Notes: a model not told the origin generated them from the sequence alone. A DNA stretch of 64,000 nt from Marinobacter iranensis (GCF_029207565.1 NZ_JANCMW010000001.1:1-64000); one strand, 5' to 3'; positions 42,888 to 51,535 are shown, numbered from the stretch's first letter. Program-made: numbers and translations.

Positions 42888-44339
42888 ATGAATCTATTGG
42901 ATCTCGTTAGCGGCGGAAAAGTTGCGGCGCTAATTGGCAGTGAATGGCGCCTGAGCGTTAAGAATTTCGACGTGGTCAATCCCGCCAATGGTGAAACGGT
43001 TGCCCAGGTGGCGGATATGGGTGCGGAGGACGCGCGTGAGGCCATAGTTGCGGCCGAACGTGCGGGGAAAGCGTGGCGCAAAGTGTCAGCGAAAGAGCGC
43101 GCCCGACTGCTGAAGCGCTGGTTTGACCTGGTCGTGGTTGAAACTGAGGCCCTCGCCCGGATTATGACACTCGAGCAGGGGAAGCCCCTTGCAGAAGCGC
43201 GCGGTGAAGTGGCCTATGGGGCTTCGTTCATTGAGTTCTTCGGCGAGGAAAGCAAGAGAATGGCAGGGGAAGTTTTGCCGGCCCCTGACACCAGCAAGCG
43301 CCTGTTGGTGACGCGGGAGCCGGTTGGGGTTGTTGCTGCGATCACACCCTGGAATTTCCCGCTGGCGATGATTACCCGGAAATGCGCGCCGGCCCTGGCT
43401 GCTGGCTGCAGCGTTGTGATCAAGCCAGCTGAGGCAACCCCGCTGACTGCGCTGGCTCTAGCGCGCCTGGCTTTGCAGGCAGGCATCCCGGAAGGCTTGA
43501 TTAGCGTGGTGACCTGCTCCAGCCCAGCCGGGGTGGGTGATGTCCTCACGACGGATAGCCGGGTACGGAAGGTGTCGTTTACAGGCTCAACCGAAGTGGG
43601 CAAGTATCTGTTGTCCCAGTGCGCAGGCACTGTCAAGAAAACAGCCATGGAGTTGGGTGGAAACGCACCTTTTATCGTTTTCAACGATGCCGACCTGGAC
43701 GCCGCAGTGGATGGCGCCATAGCCTCCAAGTTCCGCAATGCTGGGCAAACCTGCGTCTGTACTAACCGGTTCCTGGTGCAGGCGGATGTCTATGACGCCT
43801 TTCTGGAGAAACTTGTTGACCGGGTTAGGGGCCTTACTGTCGGCAGCGGACTGGATAATGACGTCACTGTTGGTCCGCTCATTAACGCAGCAGCCGTGGA
43901 AAAGGTACAGAGCCACGTCAATGACGGTCTGTTCAAAGGGGCCCGCCTTTTAGTTGGCGGTCAGGCTCACGAACTTGGTGGGAACTTCTTTGCTCCAACT
44001 GTCATGGCAGACGTGACGGCAGATATGCTTGTGGCGTCGGAGGAAACCTTTGGTCCTTTGGCCGCCGTCTTCCGTTTCGAGACCGAAGCTGAGGCTCTCG
44101 AATTGGCCAATGATACGCCGTCTGGGTTGGCTGCCTATTTTTACACCAGGGACTATGGTCGCGTTTTCCGAACGCTCGAAGCACTTGAGTATGGCATGGT
44201 CGGCGTTAATGAAGGTCTGATTTCGACCGAATTGGCTCCGTTCGGAGGCATCAAGGAGTCAGGGTTGGGACGGGAAGGATCACACCATGGCCTTGACGAG
44301 TTTACGGAACTGAAATATGCCTGTCTGGGAGGGCTTTGA
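42888..44339 (+). CDS. gabD: Succinate-semialdehyde dehydrogenase (GabD-like)
   Basis: A 483-residue ALDH, the same length as GabD. The GabD-type active site RNAGQTCVCTNRF (catalytic Cys followed by V-C), the Glu block ELGGNAPFIVF and the C-terminal GGIKESGLGREGSHHGLDEF are all present. It oxidises succinate semialdehyde to succinate, the last step of trigonelline-type ring cleavage. It starts 16 bp after the monooxygenase gene and is last in the operon. Confidence 0.88.
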   Translation: MNLLDLVSGGKVAALIGSEWRLSVKNFDVVNPANGETVAQVADMGAEDAREAIVAAERAGKAWRKVSAKERARLLKRWFDLVVVETEALARIMTLEQGKPLAEARGEVAYGASFIEFFGEESKRMAGEVLPAPDTSKRLLVTREPVGVVAAITPWNFPLAMITRKCAPALAAGCSVVIKPAEATPLTALALARLALQAGIPEGLISVVTCSSPAGVGDVLTTDSRVRKVSFTGSTEVGKYLLSQCAGTVKKTAMELGGNAPFIVFNDADLDAAVDGAIASKFRNAGQTCVCTNRFLVQADVYDAFLEKLVDRVRGLTVGSGLDNDVTVGPLINAAAVEKVQSHVNDGLFKGARLLVGGQAHELGGNFFAPTVMADVTADMLVASEETFGPLAAVFRFETEAEALELANDTPSGLAAYFYTRDYGRVFRTLEALEYGMVGVNEGLISTELAPFGGIKESGLGREGSHHGLDEFTELKYACLGGL

Positions 44340-44423
44340 CAGGGGCAGCTTGGTAAGACTGGCCGAAGCCCCTGAACGCAACAGCAGGCGATAGATCCGC
44401 CGAGGTTTCTGGGCAAACGGTGA

Positions 44424-45857
44424 TTATCGCTGAGTGCCCGTCAGCCCTGACCTCAATGCAATCACGCAATCTTCAATCTGTCGCTCGCTGGCACTGGCGA
44501 ATCCCATCACCAGGCCGGTCTGAGCCTCTTCCCCGATATAGTGCGCACTGAGCGGCGTGCTGCCAAACCCCTGGGTTTTCAGCCACTGGCTGAGACCCAG
44601 GTCGTCGAAGTCTCCTTCCAGCACCAGGTGCATGCCGGCGCTTTCTGACACCGGCCGCACCAATCCCTCCAGGTGTTCTGTTACCCGCTCCTGAAAGAGC
44701 TTCCATTTGTCGCGATAGAGCTGACGCATGCGGCGCAGGTGTCGGCTGAACTGGCCGCTTTCAATAAACTCGGCAATGGTTGCCTGGGTGAGCAGGGGTG
44801 TTTCTCCCCCGCTGACCTGCTTCGCCCAAAGTATTGGCTCCACGACGGGCTCCGGGACAACCAGATAACCCACCCGCAACGCTGGCATCAGGGTTTTGCT
44901 GAAACTGCCCACGTAAAGCACGGGGGCGTTGTCGAACATACCCTGAATGGCGGCAAAGGGTTTGTGGTAGAAGTGGAACTCGCTGTCGTAGTCGTCCTCG
45001 ACAATCCAGCACCCATTGCGTTGGGCCCATTGCACCAATGCCATGCGCTGGGACAGGTCAAGCACCCCGCCCATGGGGTACTGGTGCGTGGGTGTGCAGG
45101 ACAGCAATCTCGCCGGGCCAAGGTCTGCCAGTGCCTCCACATCCAGCACCTGGTTTTTCAGGGGTACAGGCACCAGCGGATTCTTGTAGCGGCCCAAGGC
45201 ATAGCGGGCACCACGGTATCCGGGGTTTTCACAGAACACCCGGTCGCCCGGTTGCAGGAATACATCGCCAATGAGCGACAGGGCCTGCTGGGCGCCGTTG
45301 GTGATGATCACTTGGTGCTCCCCGCAACGCACGCCCCGGGACGTCCTCAGGTAGTTGGCGATGGCCCGCCGCAGGGGCTGATACCCCTGGATACTGTCAT
45401 AGCCCCTGAGCGCTCGCCGACTTTCCTGGTGGTGGAGGATCCGGTTCCAGCTTCGGATGGGAAACGCATCAATATCGGGCAGGCCGGGCTGAAAGGGCAG
45501 GTTGGCGTCTTCGACTGTTCGCAGTTTATTGACGGGAGGTACTGGCAAGGGTGGCAAGGCGGTGGCAGTGCGGATGGGGCGCTTGGGTCCGCGCCAGGCA
45601 GGCTTTGCTACGGCTGTGATGTCTTCATGCACGAATACGCCTTTACCGGCCCGGCTTTGCAGGAAGCCCTCGGCTTTGAGCTGATCGTAAACAGCGTTGA
45701 CGGTATTCCGGCTGATGCCCAGGTCCTGGGCCATCTGGCGGCTGGAAGGCAGGCGCCTGCCCGGCGTGTACCGCTGCTTGATAATTCGCTGGGACAGTTG
45801 TTGGTAAAGCTGTTGCTGAAGGGGCGTTGTGCCTTCCAGCCGGATATCGTTGATCAC
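44424..45857 (-). CDS. MocR-family (PdxR/GabR-like) PLP-dependent transcriptional regulator
   Basis: A 477-residue fusion. It has an N-terminal GntR-type winged helix (residues 1-75; TPLQQQLYQQLSQRIIKQRYTPGRRLPSSRQMAQDLGISRNTVNAVYDQLKAEGFL) and a fold-type-I aminotransferase domain with the PLP lysine in VGSFSKTLMPALRVGYLV and the Asp in VEDDYDSEF. It is divergent from the FMN-binding PNPOx-like gene, so it probably regulates that gene and B6-related functions. It is convergent with the gabD-like gene, and a link with the catabolic island is possible (GabR-like). Confidence 0.9.
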   Translation of the reverse strand: MINDIRLEGTTPLQQQLYQQLSQRIIKQRYTPGRRLPSSRQMAQDLGISRNTVNAVYDQLKAEGFLQSRAGKGVFVHEDITAVAKPAWRGPKRPIRTATALPPLPVPPVNKLRTVEDANLPFQPGLPDIDAFPIRSWNRILHHQESRRALRGYDSIQGYQPLRRAIANYLRTSRGVRCGEHQVIITNGAQQALSLIGDVFLQPGDRVFCENPGYRGARYALGRYKNPLVPVPLKNQVLDVEALADLGPARLLSCTPTHQYPMGGVLDLSQRMALVQWAQRNGCWIVEDDYDSEFHFYHKPFAAIQGMFDNAPVLYVGSFSKTLMPALRVGYLVVPEPVVEPILWAKQVSGGETPLLTQATIAEFIESGQFSRHLRRMRQLYRDKWKLFQERVTEHLEGLVRPVSESAGMHLVLEGDFDDLGLSQWLKTQGFGSTPLSAHYIGEEAQTGLVMGFASASERQIEDCVIALRSGLTGTQR

Positions 45858-45891
45858 TTCAACTGGTCCTATAAAAAGTCATGATCTGGAT

Positions 45892-45910
45892 CTTCTGATG
45901 GTATCAGAAG
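45892..45910. promoter_or_regulatory. Inverted repeat in the mocR/PNPOx divergent promoter
   Basis: CTTCTGAT-GGT-ATCAGAAG is a perfect 8-bp repeat with a 3-bp centre, in the 108 bp between the divergent genes; ACTGGTCCTAT lies just before. It is a plausible MocR-type operator. Seen directly; binding is inferred. Confidence 0.55.
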
Positions 45911-45965
45911 TGCTTTTCAATGGAACTGTGTTTTTGAGAACCACGGATTATTGAAGGAGCACCGG

Positions 45966-46577
45966 ATGACACCAGAAGATAAACCCCAGAGCAGCTCATC
46001 GCCCCTGACCTGCTGCCCCCGTAGCCATGTGAAGCGGGCGCCCCAAAGGGCCAGCTACGAGCGTGAGCCGGCCTATGCCCTGATTGATCGCCTGAAGACC
46101 GCCCATGTGGCGTTCGTGGAAGACGGTGAGCCCCGCATTATTCCGTTGACGGTGTGGCGGCTGGGCGACGATCTGTACCTGCACACGTTAAACGGTGGAC
46201 GGCTGTCTCAGCGGCTGGGGTCGGGGGTACAACTTTGCATCTCGTTTGCGGTGACTAACGAGTGGGTCATGACCAAGTCTGCTTTTCACCACAGCGCCAA
46301 CTATGAGTCGCTGGTGCTGTTCGGCAGGGCTGAGCGGGTAATCGAGGAGGACGAATTCGATGCCGCGTTCAGGGCCGTCATCAACCAGCTTGAGCCGGGC
46401 CGTTGGGAGCAGGTACGTGCCCCTAACGCAAAGGAGCGGAAGGCAACCGCTTTGTTCCGGGTGCCGATCGAGGAGGGCGCTTTCAAGAGCCGCACAGGCG
46501 GCCCGAACGACGACCCTGAAGATATGGACTTGCCGGTCTGGCATGGGACTTTGCCGGCGCGGTGGGACCTTCTGTAA
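45966..46577 (+). CDS. Pyridoxamine 5'-phosphate oxidase-like FMN-binding protein
   Basis: A 203-residue split-barrel flavoprotein. ATG 45966 follows AAGGAG; an in-frame TTG at 45951 is less likely. Family features are YEREPAYALIDRLKTAHVAFVEDGEPRIIPLTVWRLGDDLYLHTLNGGRLSQRLG and a C-terminal PVWHGTLPARWDL. It belongs to the PNPOx-like/FMN-binding group, not PdxH itself. The MocR regulator divergent to it uses PLP, fitting a B6-related role. Confidence 0.85.
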   Translation: MTPEDKPQSSSSPLTCCPRSHVKRAPQRASYEREPAYALIDRLKTAHVAFVEDGEPRIIPLTVWRLGDDLYLHTLNGGRLSQRLGSGVQLCISFAVTNEWVMTKSAFHHSANYESLVLFGRAERVIEEDEFDAAFRAVINQLEPGRWEQVRAPNAKERKATALFRVPIEEGAFKSRTGGPNDDPEDMDLPVWHGTLPARWDLL

Positions 46578-46596
46578 GACTGGCGGCTTGGAGTAG

Positions 46597-46689
46597 GAGT
46601 GGGGTGGTGGGGGTTATTTCCCTTGGGAAAAGAACTCGCTGCGCTCAGACACCTTTTCCTGGCGGGAAATAACCCCCACCACCCCACTC
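46597..46689. repeat. Long hairpin repeat A: 26-bp perfect stem with conserved 34-nt core
   Basis: Arms 46597-46622 and 46664-46689 are perfect reverse complements (26/26). The 41-nt loop contains the core at 46626-46659, itself closed by GGAAAAG / CTTTTCC. The core, read on the minus strand, matches the core of repeat B at 31 of 34 positions, while the stem sequence is unrelated to that of B. Directly counted from the sequence. Confidence 0.9.
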
Positions 46690-46827
46690 TTAGGGACCAA
46701 GCGGGTTTCTCTTAGGCGATGCAGGGTCTGGCTTTGCTTTGTCTGGAAAGCCGGATTTATAAACAAACTTGTAGGCAAACCCAAGCAAGACCGCTGAACA
46801 GCGTCACGACAACTGGGTGTTCATAAG

Positions 46828-46915
46828 GGTATGGGGGTAGTTTGAATTTTTGCAGGAAAAGGTGTTTGAGCAAAGCGAGTTCTTTTCCAGCAAAAATTCA
46901 AACTACCCCCATACC
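46828..46915. repeat. Long hairpin repeat B: 26-bp perfect stem with the same core inverted
   Basis: Arms 46828-46853 and 46890-46915 are perfect reverse complements (26/26). The core at 46855-46888 is flanked by a single A on each side and reads GGAAAAGGTGTTTGAGC... to ...TTCTTTTCC. Same stem length as repeat A but a wholly different stem sequence. Confidence 0.9.
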
Positions 46916-47123
46916 TGTCCACCCAACCCAACCAGTCTTACCCAAGAGCCAACACTCAGTATTAATACTTAGGCGCGCCTGCAGGAATCTAAGTAATTAC
47001 TGCGAATTATTTTGGTCAGTCCTACGGATTGTTAATCATTGCTCAAATCGTGACCATAAATTACGAATGACAACGCGTGATTCGACTGAAACTAAACAAT
47101 AAATATAAACAGGCAGGTCGTGT

Positions 47124-48278
47124 ATGTATCTCATGCAAGTTGGCAAACTGAGTGCGCTTGTTCTTTTTCTGTTGATGACAGGCCTCTTCGCAGGCTGCAA
47201 TGACTCTGGCCCCCGAGCCGCTGATTCCGAACCTTCCGTTCCTGAACCCGCTCCTGAACCAACCGTCTACACGTTGAGCCTTGCCCAGTCCTGGACTGAG
47301 GGCGCTCCCGTTTTCGCGGACACCACAGCCAACCTGGCGCAAATGGTAGAGGCGCTTTCAGATGGCCAGTTGGTGATTGAGGTGGTGTCCGCTGGAGAGC
47401 ACCATCGGCCTTTTGGCGTCTTCGATTTGGTGAAATCCGGTGAATACGATATGGGGCATTCGGCCTCTTATTACTGGAAGGACATTGATCCCAATACGCT
47501 CTTTTTCACCACGCTTCCTTTCGGGATGTTGGCCCAGGAGCAATACGCATGGTTCTACCGTGGTGGTGGGCTGGAGCTGATGCAGAAGGTGTATAGCAAG
47601 CACCATATGCTGTCGTTCCCCGGGGGCAATACCGGTAATCAGATGGGGGGCTGGTTTCGCAAGGAGATCAATACACTGGAGGACCTCCAGGGCGTCAAGA
47701 TGCGGGTTCCGGGGTTTGCCGGAGAAGTGCTGAAGGAACTTGGCGTGGAGCCCGTCAACCTGGCTCCCGGTGACCTCTACAATGCCATGAGTGAGGGGCA
47801 GATCGATGCCCTGGAATGGGTTGGTCCTTCGCTGGATCTGGGGATGAGATTCCATGAAATTGCCCGCTACTACTACACCGGCTGGCATGAACCCGCTACC
47901 GAACTGCAGTTCCTGATCAATCAGGACAGTTGGAAGCGTTTACCGGAGCATCTTCAGCAAGTGCTTGAGATTGCCATGAGGACTGCGGCTTTCGATATGT
48001 ATGTGCAGTCGACCTACGAAAGTGCGCAGAACTGGTCCACCATCCAGGTGGAATACCCGGGAGTAAAAATCCGTACGTTCCCCCCGCAAGTCATTGAGGC
48101 CATGTACGACGTTACCAAAGATCTGCTGGAAACCCGGGCCAGCCAGGATCCGCTTGCCAAAGAAGTTCTGGATTCCCAATCCCGGTTTCTGTGGAAAGTA
48201 CGTCGTTGGACAAGCATATCTGACCAGGCCTATCTCAATAGCCAGCCGAGGGGAGGGCTACGTAAGTACATGCCGTAG
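47124..48278 (+). CDS. TRAP transporter substrate-binding lipoprotein (DctP family)
   Basis: A 384-residue DctP-type binding protein with a lipoprotein signal (lipobox FAGC, Cys25) and a Pro/Glu-rich linker before the domain. Ligand-site blocks are the same as in the next gene: GNTGNQMGGWFRKEI, MRVPGFAGEVL, DALEWVGPSLDLG and WHEPATELQFLIN. These fit the 2-oxoacid (TakP)-like group. Its C-terminus diverges from the second copy. It is unusual to find a lipid-anchored TRAP binding protein beside a soluble one. Confidence 0.85.
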   Translation: MYLMQVGKLSALVLFLLMTGLFAGCNDSGPRAADSEPSVPEPAPEPTVYTLSLAQSWTEGAPVFADTTANLAQMVEALSDGQLVIEVVSAGEHHRPFGVFDLVKSGEYDMGHSASYYWKDIDPNTLFFTTLPFGMLAQEQYAWFYRGGGLELMQKVYSKHHMLSFPGGNTGNQMGGWFRKEINTLEDLQGVKMRVPGFAGEVLKELGVEPVNLAPGDLYNAMSEGQIDALEWVGPSLDLGMRFHEIARYYYTGWHEPATELQFLINQDSWKRLPEHLQQVLEIAMRTAAFDMYVQSTYESAQNWSTIQVEYPGVKIRTFPPQVIEAMYDVTKDLLETRASQDPLAKEVLDSQSRFLWKVRRWTSISDQAYLNSQPRGGLRKYMP

Positions 48279-48408
48279 GTCGCTTGCGTAGTCTCGCTCC
48301 CGAAATTGGTTAATTCAGCGGATAAAAATACCTCTCCCGGGCTGTCACTCTGTTGGTCATGCCTGACAGGGGTGTCGTTCCCAAAACAAACACAACAGGA
48401 ATAATGCA

Positions 48409-49491
48409 ATGAAAAAAGTTTTGAAAGCTGTCGCGATTGCTGCAGTGGTGTTCTCCGTATTCTTCGCGTCCTTTTCTCATGCTTCTGAGAAGACCTATAC
48501 GCTCAAACTCGCTGAGACCTGGGGCCCGAACTTCCCGATTTTTGGTGATGCCACCAGGAATATGGCCGAAATGGCCGAAAAAATGTCCAATGGCCGTCTT
48601 AAAATCCGAATCGATTCCGCCAACCGTCACAAGGCCCCTTTTGGCGTGTTCGATATGGTTAAAGCGGGCCAGTACGACATGGGCCATTCGGCCTCCTACT
48701 ACTGGAAAGGCAAGGTCCCCAATACCCTGTATTTCACCAGTATGCCGTTTGGCATGAACGCTCAGGAGCAGTGGGCATGGTTCTATCATGGTGGTGGTAT
48801 GGAACTGATGCAGGAAGTGTACGAGCCCCACAACATGCTGTCGTTTCCGGGTGGCAACACCGGCAACCAGATGGGCGGGTGGTTCCGTGAAGAAATCAAA
48901 ACCCTGGAAGACCTCAAGGGGTTGAAAATGCGGATCCCCGGGTTTGCGGGCGAAGTCTTTGCTGAGGTGGGTGTTAACCCCACCAATATCCCGCCGGGCG
49001 AGCTTTACACGGCACTCGAGCGGAACACCATCGATGCGGTTGAATGGGTTGGACCGGCCCTGGACCTGCGTCTGGGCTTCCAGCAGATTGCTGAATACTA
49101 CTACACCGGCTGGCACGAACCCGCCACCGAGTTACAGTTCCTCATCAACAAGGATGTCTGGGAAAACCTGCCTGCCGATCTGCAGGAAGTCCTTCGAGTC
49201 TCAATGCGCACCGCGTCCTATGACATGTTGACCCAATCTGTGCATGCCAACGCGGAAGCCTGGGCGTCCATCCGGGACGAATACCCGAACGTCAAGGTCA
49301 AAACCTTCCCGGACGAAATCTTCGCAGCCATGGTCGCCGCTAACGACAAAGTCCTGAAAGACTATTCCAGGGACAACGAGCAGGGCCAGCGCATTATCAA
49401 GTCGCAGCAGGAGTACCTGGATAAAACACGTGCTTACATCAACATCTCCGAGCGCGCCTACCTGAACACCATGGCTGAACTGGAAGAGTAA
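48409..49491 (+). CDS. TRAP transporter periplasmic substrate-binding protein (DctP/TakP-like)
   Basis: A 360-residue periplasmic protein with a normal signal peptide (cleavage near SHASEKTY). Blocks TWGPNFPIFGDATRNMAEMAEKMS, GNTGNQMGGWFREEI, MRIPGFAGEVF and DAVEWVGPALDL match the TakP-like 2-oxoacid-binding group, with the Arg in KMRIPG as probable carboxylate ligand. It is a clear tandem paralogue of the gene at 47124 (long identical stretches). It supplies the DctQM permease downstream. Confidence 0.88.
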   Translation: MKKVLKAVAIAAVVFSVFFASFSHASEKTYTLKLAETWGPNFPIFGDATRNMAEMAEKMSNGRLKIRIDSANRHKAPFGVFDMVKAGQYDMGHSASYYWKGKVPNTLYFTSMPFGMNAQEQWAWFYHGGGMELMQEVYEPHNMLSFPGGNTGNQMGGWFREEIKTLEDLKGLKMRIPGFAGEVFAEVGVNPTNIPPGELYTALERNTIDAVEWVGPALDLRLGFQQIAEYYYTGWHEPATELQFLINKDVWENLPADLQEVLRVSMRTASYDMLTQSVHANAEAWASIRDEYPNVKVKTFPDEIFAAMVAANDKVLKDYSRDNEQGQRIIKSQQEYLDKTRAYINISERAYLNTMAELEE

Positions 49492-49526
49492 GTTCCCCGC
49501 CATTAGCCCTTATTCAATCCTGACAG

Positions 49527-49545
49527 GCCGGAGCTCTGCTCCGGC
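49527..49545 (+). promoter_or_regulatory. Intra-operon hairpin between TRAP binding protein and permease genes
   Basis: A perfect 7-bp stem, GCCGGAG / CTCCGGC, with a 5-base loop. There is no T-tract. Hairpins at this position commonly stabilise the binding-protein mRNA or attenuate the permease genes, so that binding protein is made in excess; inference. Confidence 0.55.
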
Positions 49546-49558
49546 AAGAGGAACTGTA

Positions 49559-50104
49559 ATGCGTTGGTTGATTAATGTGGATAACGGACTGGGAGCCGTA
49601 TCAAAAGCTTGTGGCTGGGCTGCAAGCGTGGCCTTTATCCTGATGATGCTGAATGTCTTCTGGGATGTGGTAGCCCGTTATGCCTTTGACGAAGTGTCCA
49701 TTGGCATGCAGGAGATGGAGTGGCATCTATATGCCTTCGTCTTCCTGATGGGCATTCCCTATGCCATGAGAACGGATGGCCACGTACGGGTGGACGTCCT
49801 GTATGCCGGCTGTAGTGAAAGCTTCAAGGCCTGGGTCAATCTTGTCGGTGCGCTCTTTTTTGCGCTTCCTATCGCCGTTCTGATCGCCTGGCTGGGGTGG
49901 GATTATATGCTCGACGCCTATCGTATGGGTGAAGGCAGCGGGGACCCGGGTGGCTTGCCCTACCGTTTTGTTGTCAAAGGATTGATTCCGTTTTCCTCGT
50001 TCTGGCTGGCCGTCGCCAGTCTTGGTATGGCGACCTTCGCCCTCAGGGTGCTTGCGAAAGAATCCGCCTACGATGAGCAAACCGGTGCGGGAGGTCTGGC
50101 ATGA
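49559..50104 (+). CDS. TRAP transporter small permease (DctQ)
   Basis: A 181-residue four-helix DctQ subunit: LNVFWDVVARYAFDEVSIGMQEMEWHLYAFVFLMGIPYAMRTDGHVRVDVLY is the family core (Trp-His-Leu and RTDGHVRVD). AGAGGAACTG precedes the ATG. It overlaps the large subunit gene by 4 bp. Confidence 0.92.
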   Translation: MRWLINVDNGLGAVSKACGWAASVAFILMMLNVFWDVVARYAFDEVSIGMQEMEWHLYAFVFLMGIPYAMRTDGHVRVDVLYAGCSESFKAWVNLVGALFFALPIAVLIAWLGWDYMLDAYRMGEGSGDPGGLPYRFVVKGLIPFSSFWLAVASLGMATFALRVLAKESAYDEQTGAGGLA

Positions 50105-51393
50105 TCGGCATGGTGATGTTTGTGGTTTGCCTCTTCATGCTGCTCTGGGGCTTTCCTGTGGCGTTTACTTTTGGTGGCGTTGCGTTGATTTTCGGCCTGA
50201 TTGCAGAGGGGCCGGAACTGTTTGCCTTCATGCCGTTCCGCATCATGAGCATCATGCAGAACACGGTATTGATGGCGATACCATTGTTCATTTACATGGG
50301 CATTGTGTTGCAACGTACCCGGTTGGCCGAGCAGTTGCTGGAATCCATGGGTCGCCTTTTTGGCGGACTGCCCGGGGGCCTGGCAATATCCACGATCGTG
50401 GTTGGCGCGCTATTGGCAGCCTCCACCGGTGTTGTGGGCGCCAGTGTTGTGGCCATGGGGCTGATTTCGCTACCGGTCATGCTGGCGAACGGCTATGACA
50501 AAAAGCTTGCCTGCGGCACCATCTGCGCATCAGGCACTTTGGGGCAGATTGTGCCGCCGTCCATCATCCTTATTATCCTTGGTGATGTGCTCGGCCTGCC
50601 TGTCGGTGACCTGTTCAAGGCAGCGGTAATTCCTGGAGTCGTCCTGGTCGGGTTATACATCGGCTATATCCTGTTCGTCAGTTGGAGGTCGCCCGAATCC
50701 GCGCCGTCCATGCCGAGGAATAGCGACCACACCCGGGCGCAGGAAGTCCGCAAGGCCCTGATGGCGATTATCCCGCCACTGGCATTGATTGTTGTTGTAC
50801 TCGGCTCGATCTTTACCGGTATTGCGACGCCTACCGAATCTTCCGCACTGGGTGCCGTAGGCGCGCTGGTTCTGGCTGTGGCCTATCGCCAGTTCTCCTG
50901 GAGGATGATGTGGGAGAGCTCCCGGGATACGGTCAAAGTGACGGCCATGGTCTTTGCCATTCTGGTTGGGGCGACCGCCTTCTCCATGGTGTTCAGCTAC
51001 ACCGGTGGCGACTACCTGCTGGAAGAGTGGATGCTGCAACTGCCGGGCGAGAAGTGGGGCTTCCTGATTCTGACCATGATCATCATTCTGGTGCTTGGTT
51101 TCTTCATCGATTTTGTCGAAATCTCCTTCATTATCGTACCGATCCTGGCCCCCATCGCTGAACTGATGGGCATCAACATGCTCTGGTTTGCCATCCTGAT
51201 TGCGATGAACCTGCAAACCAGCTTCCTGACGCCGCCATTCGGCTTCAGTCTTTTCTATCTGAAAGGGGTATCACCGCCCGAAGTGAAAACCATCGACATT
51301 TATCGCGGTGTCACGCCGTTCATACTGCTGCAGCTTATGGTGCTGATCGCTATCCTGATCTTTCCAGCGTTCTTTGGTATGTCGGCGTCCTGA
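50101..51393 (+). CDS. TRAP transporter large permease (DctM)
   Basis: A 430-residue, about 12-helix DctM subunit with typical blocks IPLFIYMGIVLQRTRLAEQLLESMGRLFGGLPGGLAISTIVVGALLAASTGVVGASVVAMG and GTICASGTLGQIVPPSIILIILG. It forms the sodium-driven channel part of the transporter. The C-terminal PPEVKTIDIYRGVTPFILLQ is as expected. A strong terminator follows. Confidence 0.93.
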   Translation: MIGMVMFVVCLFMLLWGFPVAFTFGGVALIFGLIAEGPELFAFMPFRIMSIMQNTVLMAIPLFIYMGIVLQRTRLAEQLLESMGRLFGGLPGGLAISTIVVGALLAASTGVVGASVVAMGLISLPVMLANGYDKKLACGTICASGTLGQIVPPSIILIILGDVLGLPVGDLFKAAVIPGVVLVGLYIGYILFVSWRSPESAPSMPRNSDHTRAQEVRKALMAIIPPLALIVVVLGSIFTGIATPTESSALGAVGALVLAVAYRQFSWRMMWESSRDTVKVTAMVFAILVGATAFSMVFSYTGGDYLLEEWMLQLPGEKWGFLILTMIIILVLGFFIDFVEISFIIVPILAPIAELMGINMLWFAILIAMNLQTSFLTPPFGFSLFYLKGVSPPEVKTIDIYRGVTPFILLQLMVLIAILIFPAFFGMSAS

Positions 51394-51416
51394 GGCACTC
51401 CCGGGATTGGAGGTTT

Positions 51417-51458
51417 AGCGGGCCTGGGGAGCATGCTCTTCACGCCCGCTCTTTTTTC
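51417..51458 (+). terminator. Rho-independent terminator of the TRAP operon
   Basis: Stem AGCGGGC / GCCCGCT (51417-51423 and 51444-51450), with a further GAGCATGCTC-type inner repeat, followed by CTTTTTT (51451-51457). This is the clearest intrinsic terminator in the window. Confidence 0.9.
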
Positions 51459-51535
51459 CCGGTTTGGGCTAGACTGATGTGGTTTTGCCGCAGGTACCCG
51501 GACAGTATGCGCTGATAAAGGAAAAAGAAACGGTC

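Larger units (their letters stand above)
46578..47123. other. 546-bp intergenic region with two long hairpins
   Basis: No gene. It holds two perfect 26-bp-stem hairpins (46597-46689 and 46828-46915) that share a core in opposite orientations. The pair is bracketed by TAAGACTGG (46575-46583, overlapping the preceding stop) and its reverse complement CCAGTCTTA (46932-46940). The last about 140 bp are AT-rich and probably contain the promoter of the TRAP operon. A GGCGCGCCTGCAGG stretch (46972-46985) is also present. Confidence 0.7.

Noticed and set aside
44673..45884. 403-codon open frame opposite the MocR gene
   Set aside because: It is the complement of a well-conserved aminotransferase-fold regulator and has no family resemblance.
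46972..46985. GGCGCGCCTGCAGG, overlapping AscI and SbfI sites resembling a cloning linker
   Set aside because: No flanking vector or transposon sequence is visible and the surroundings look native; a single 14-bp coincidence is not enough.
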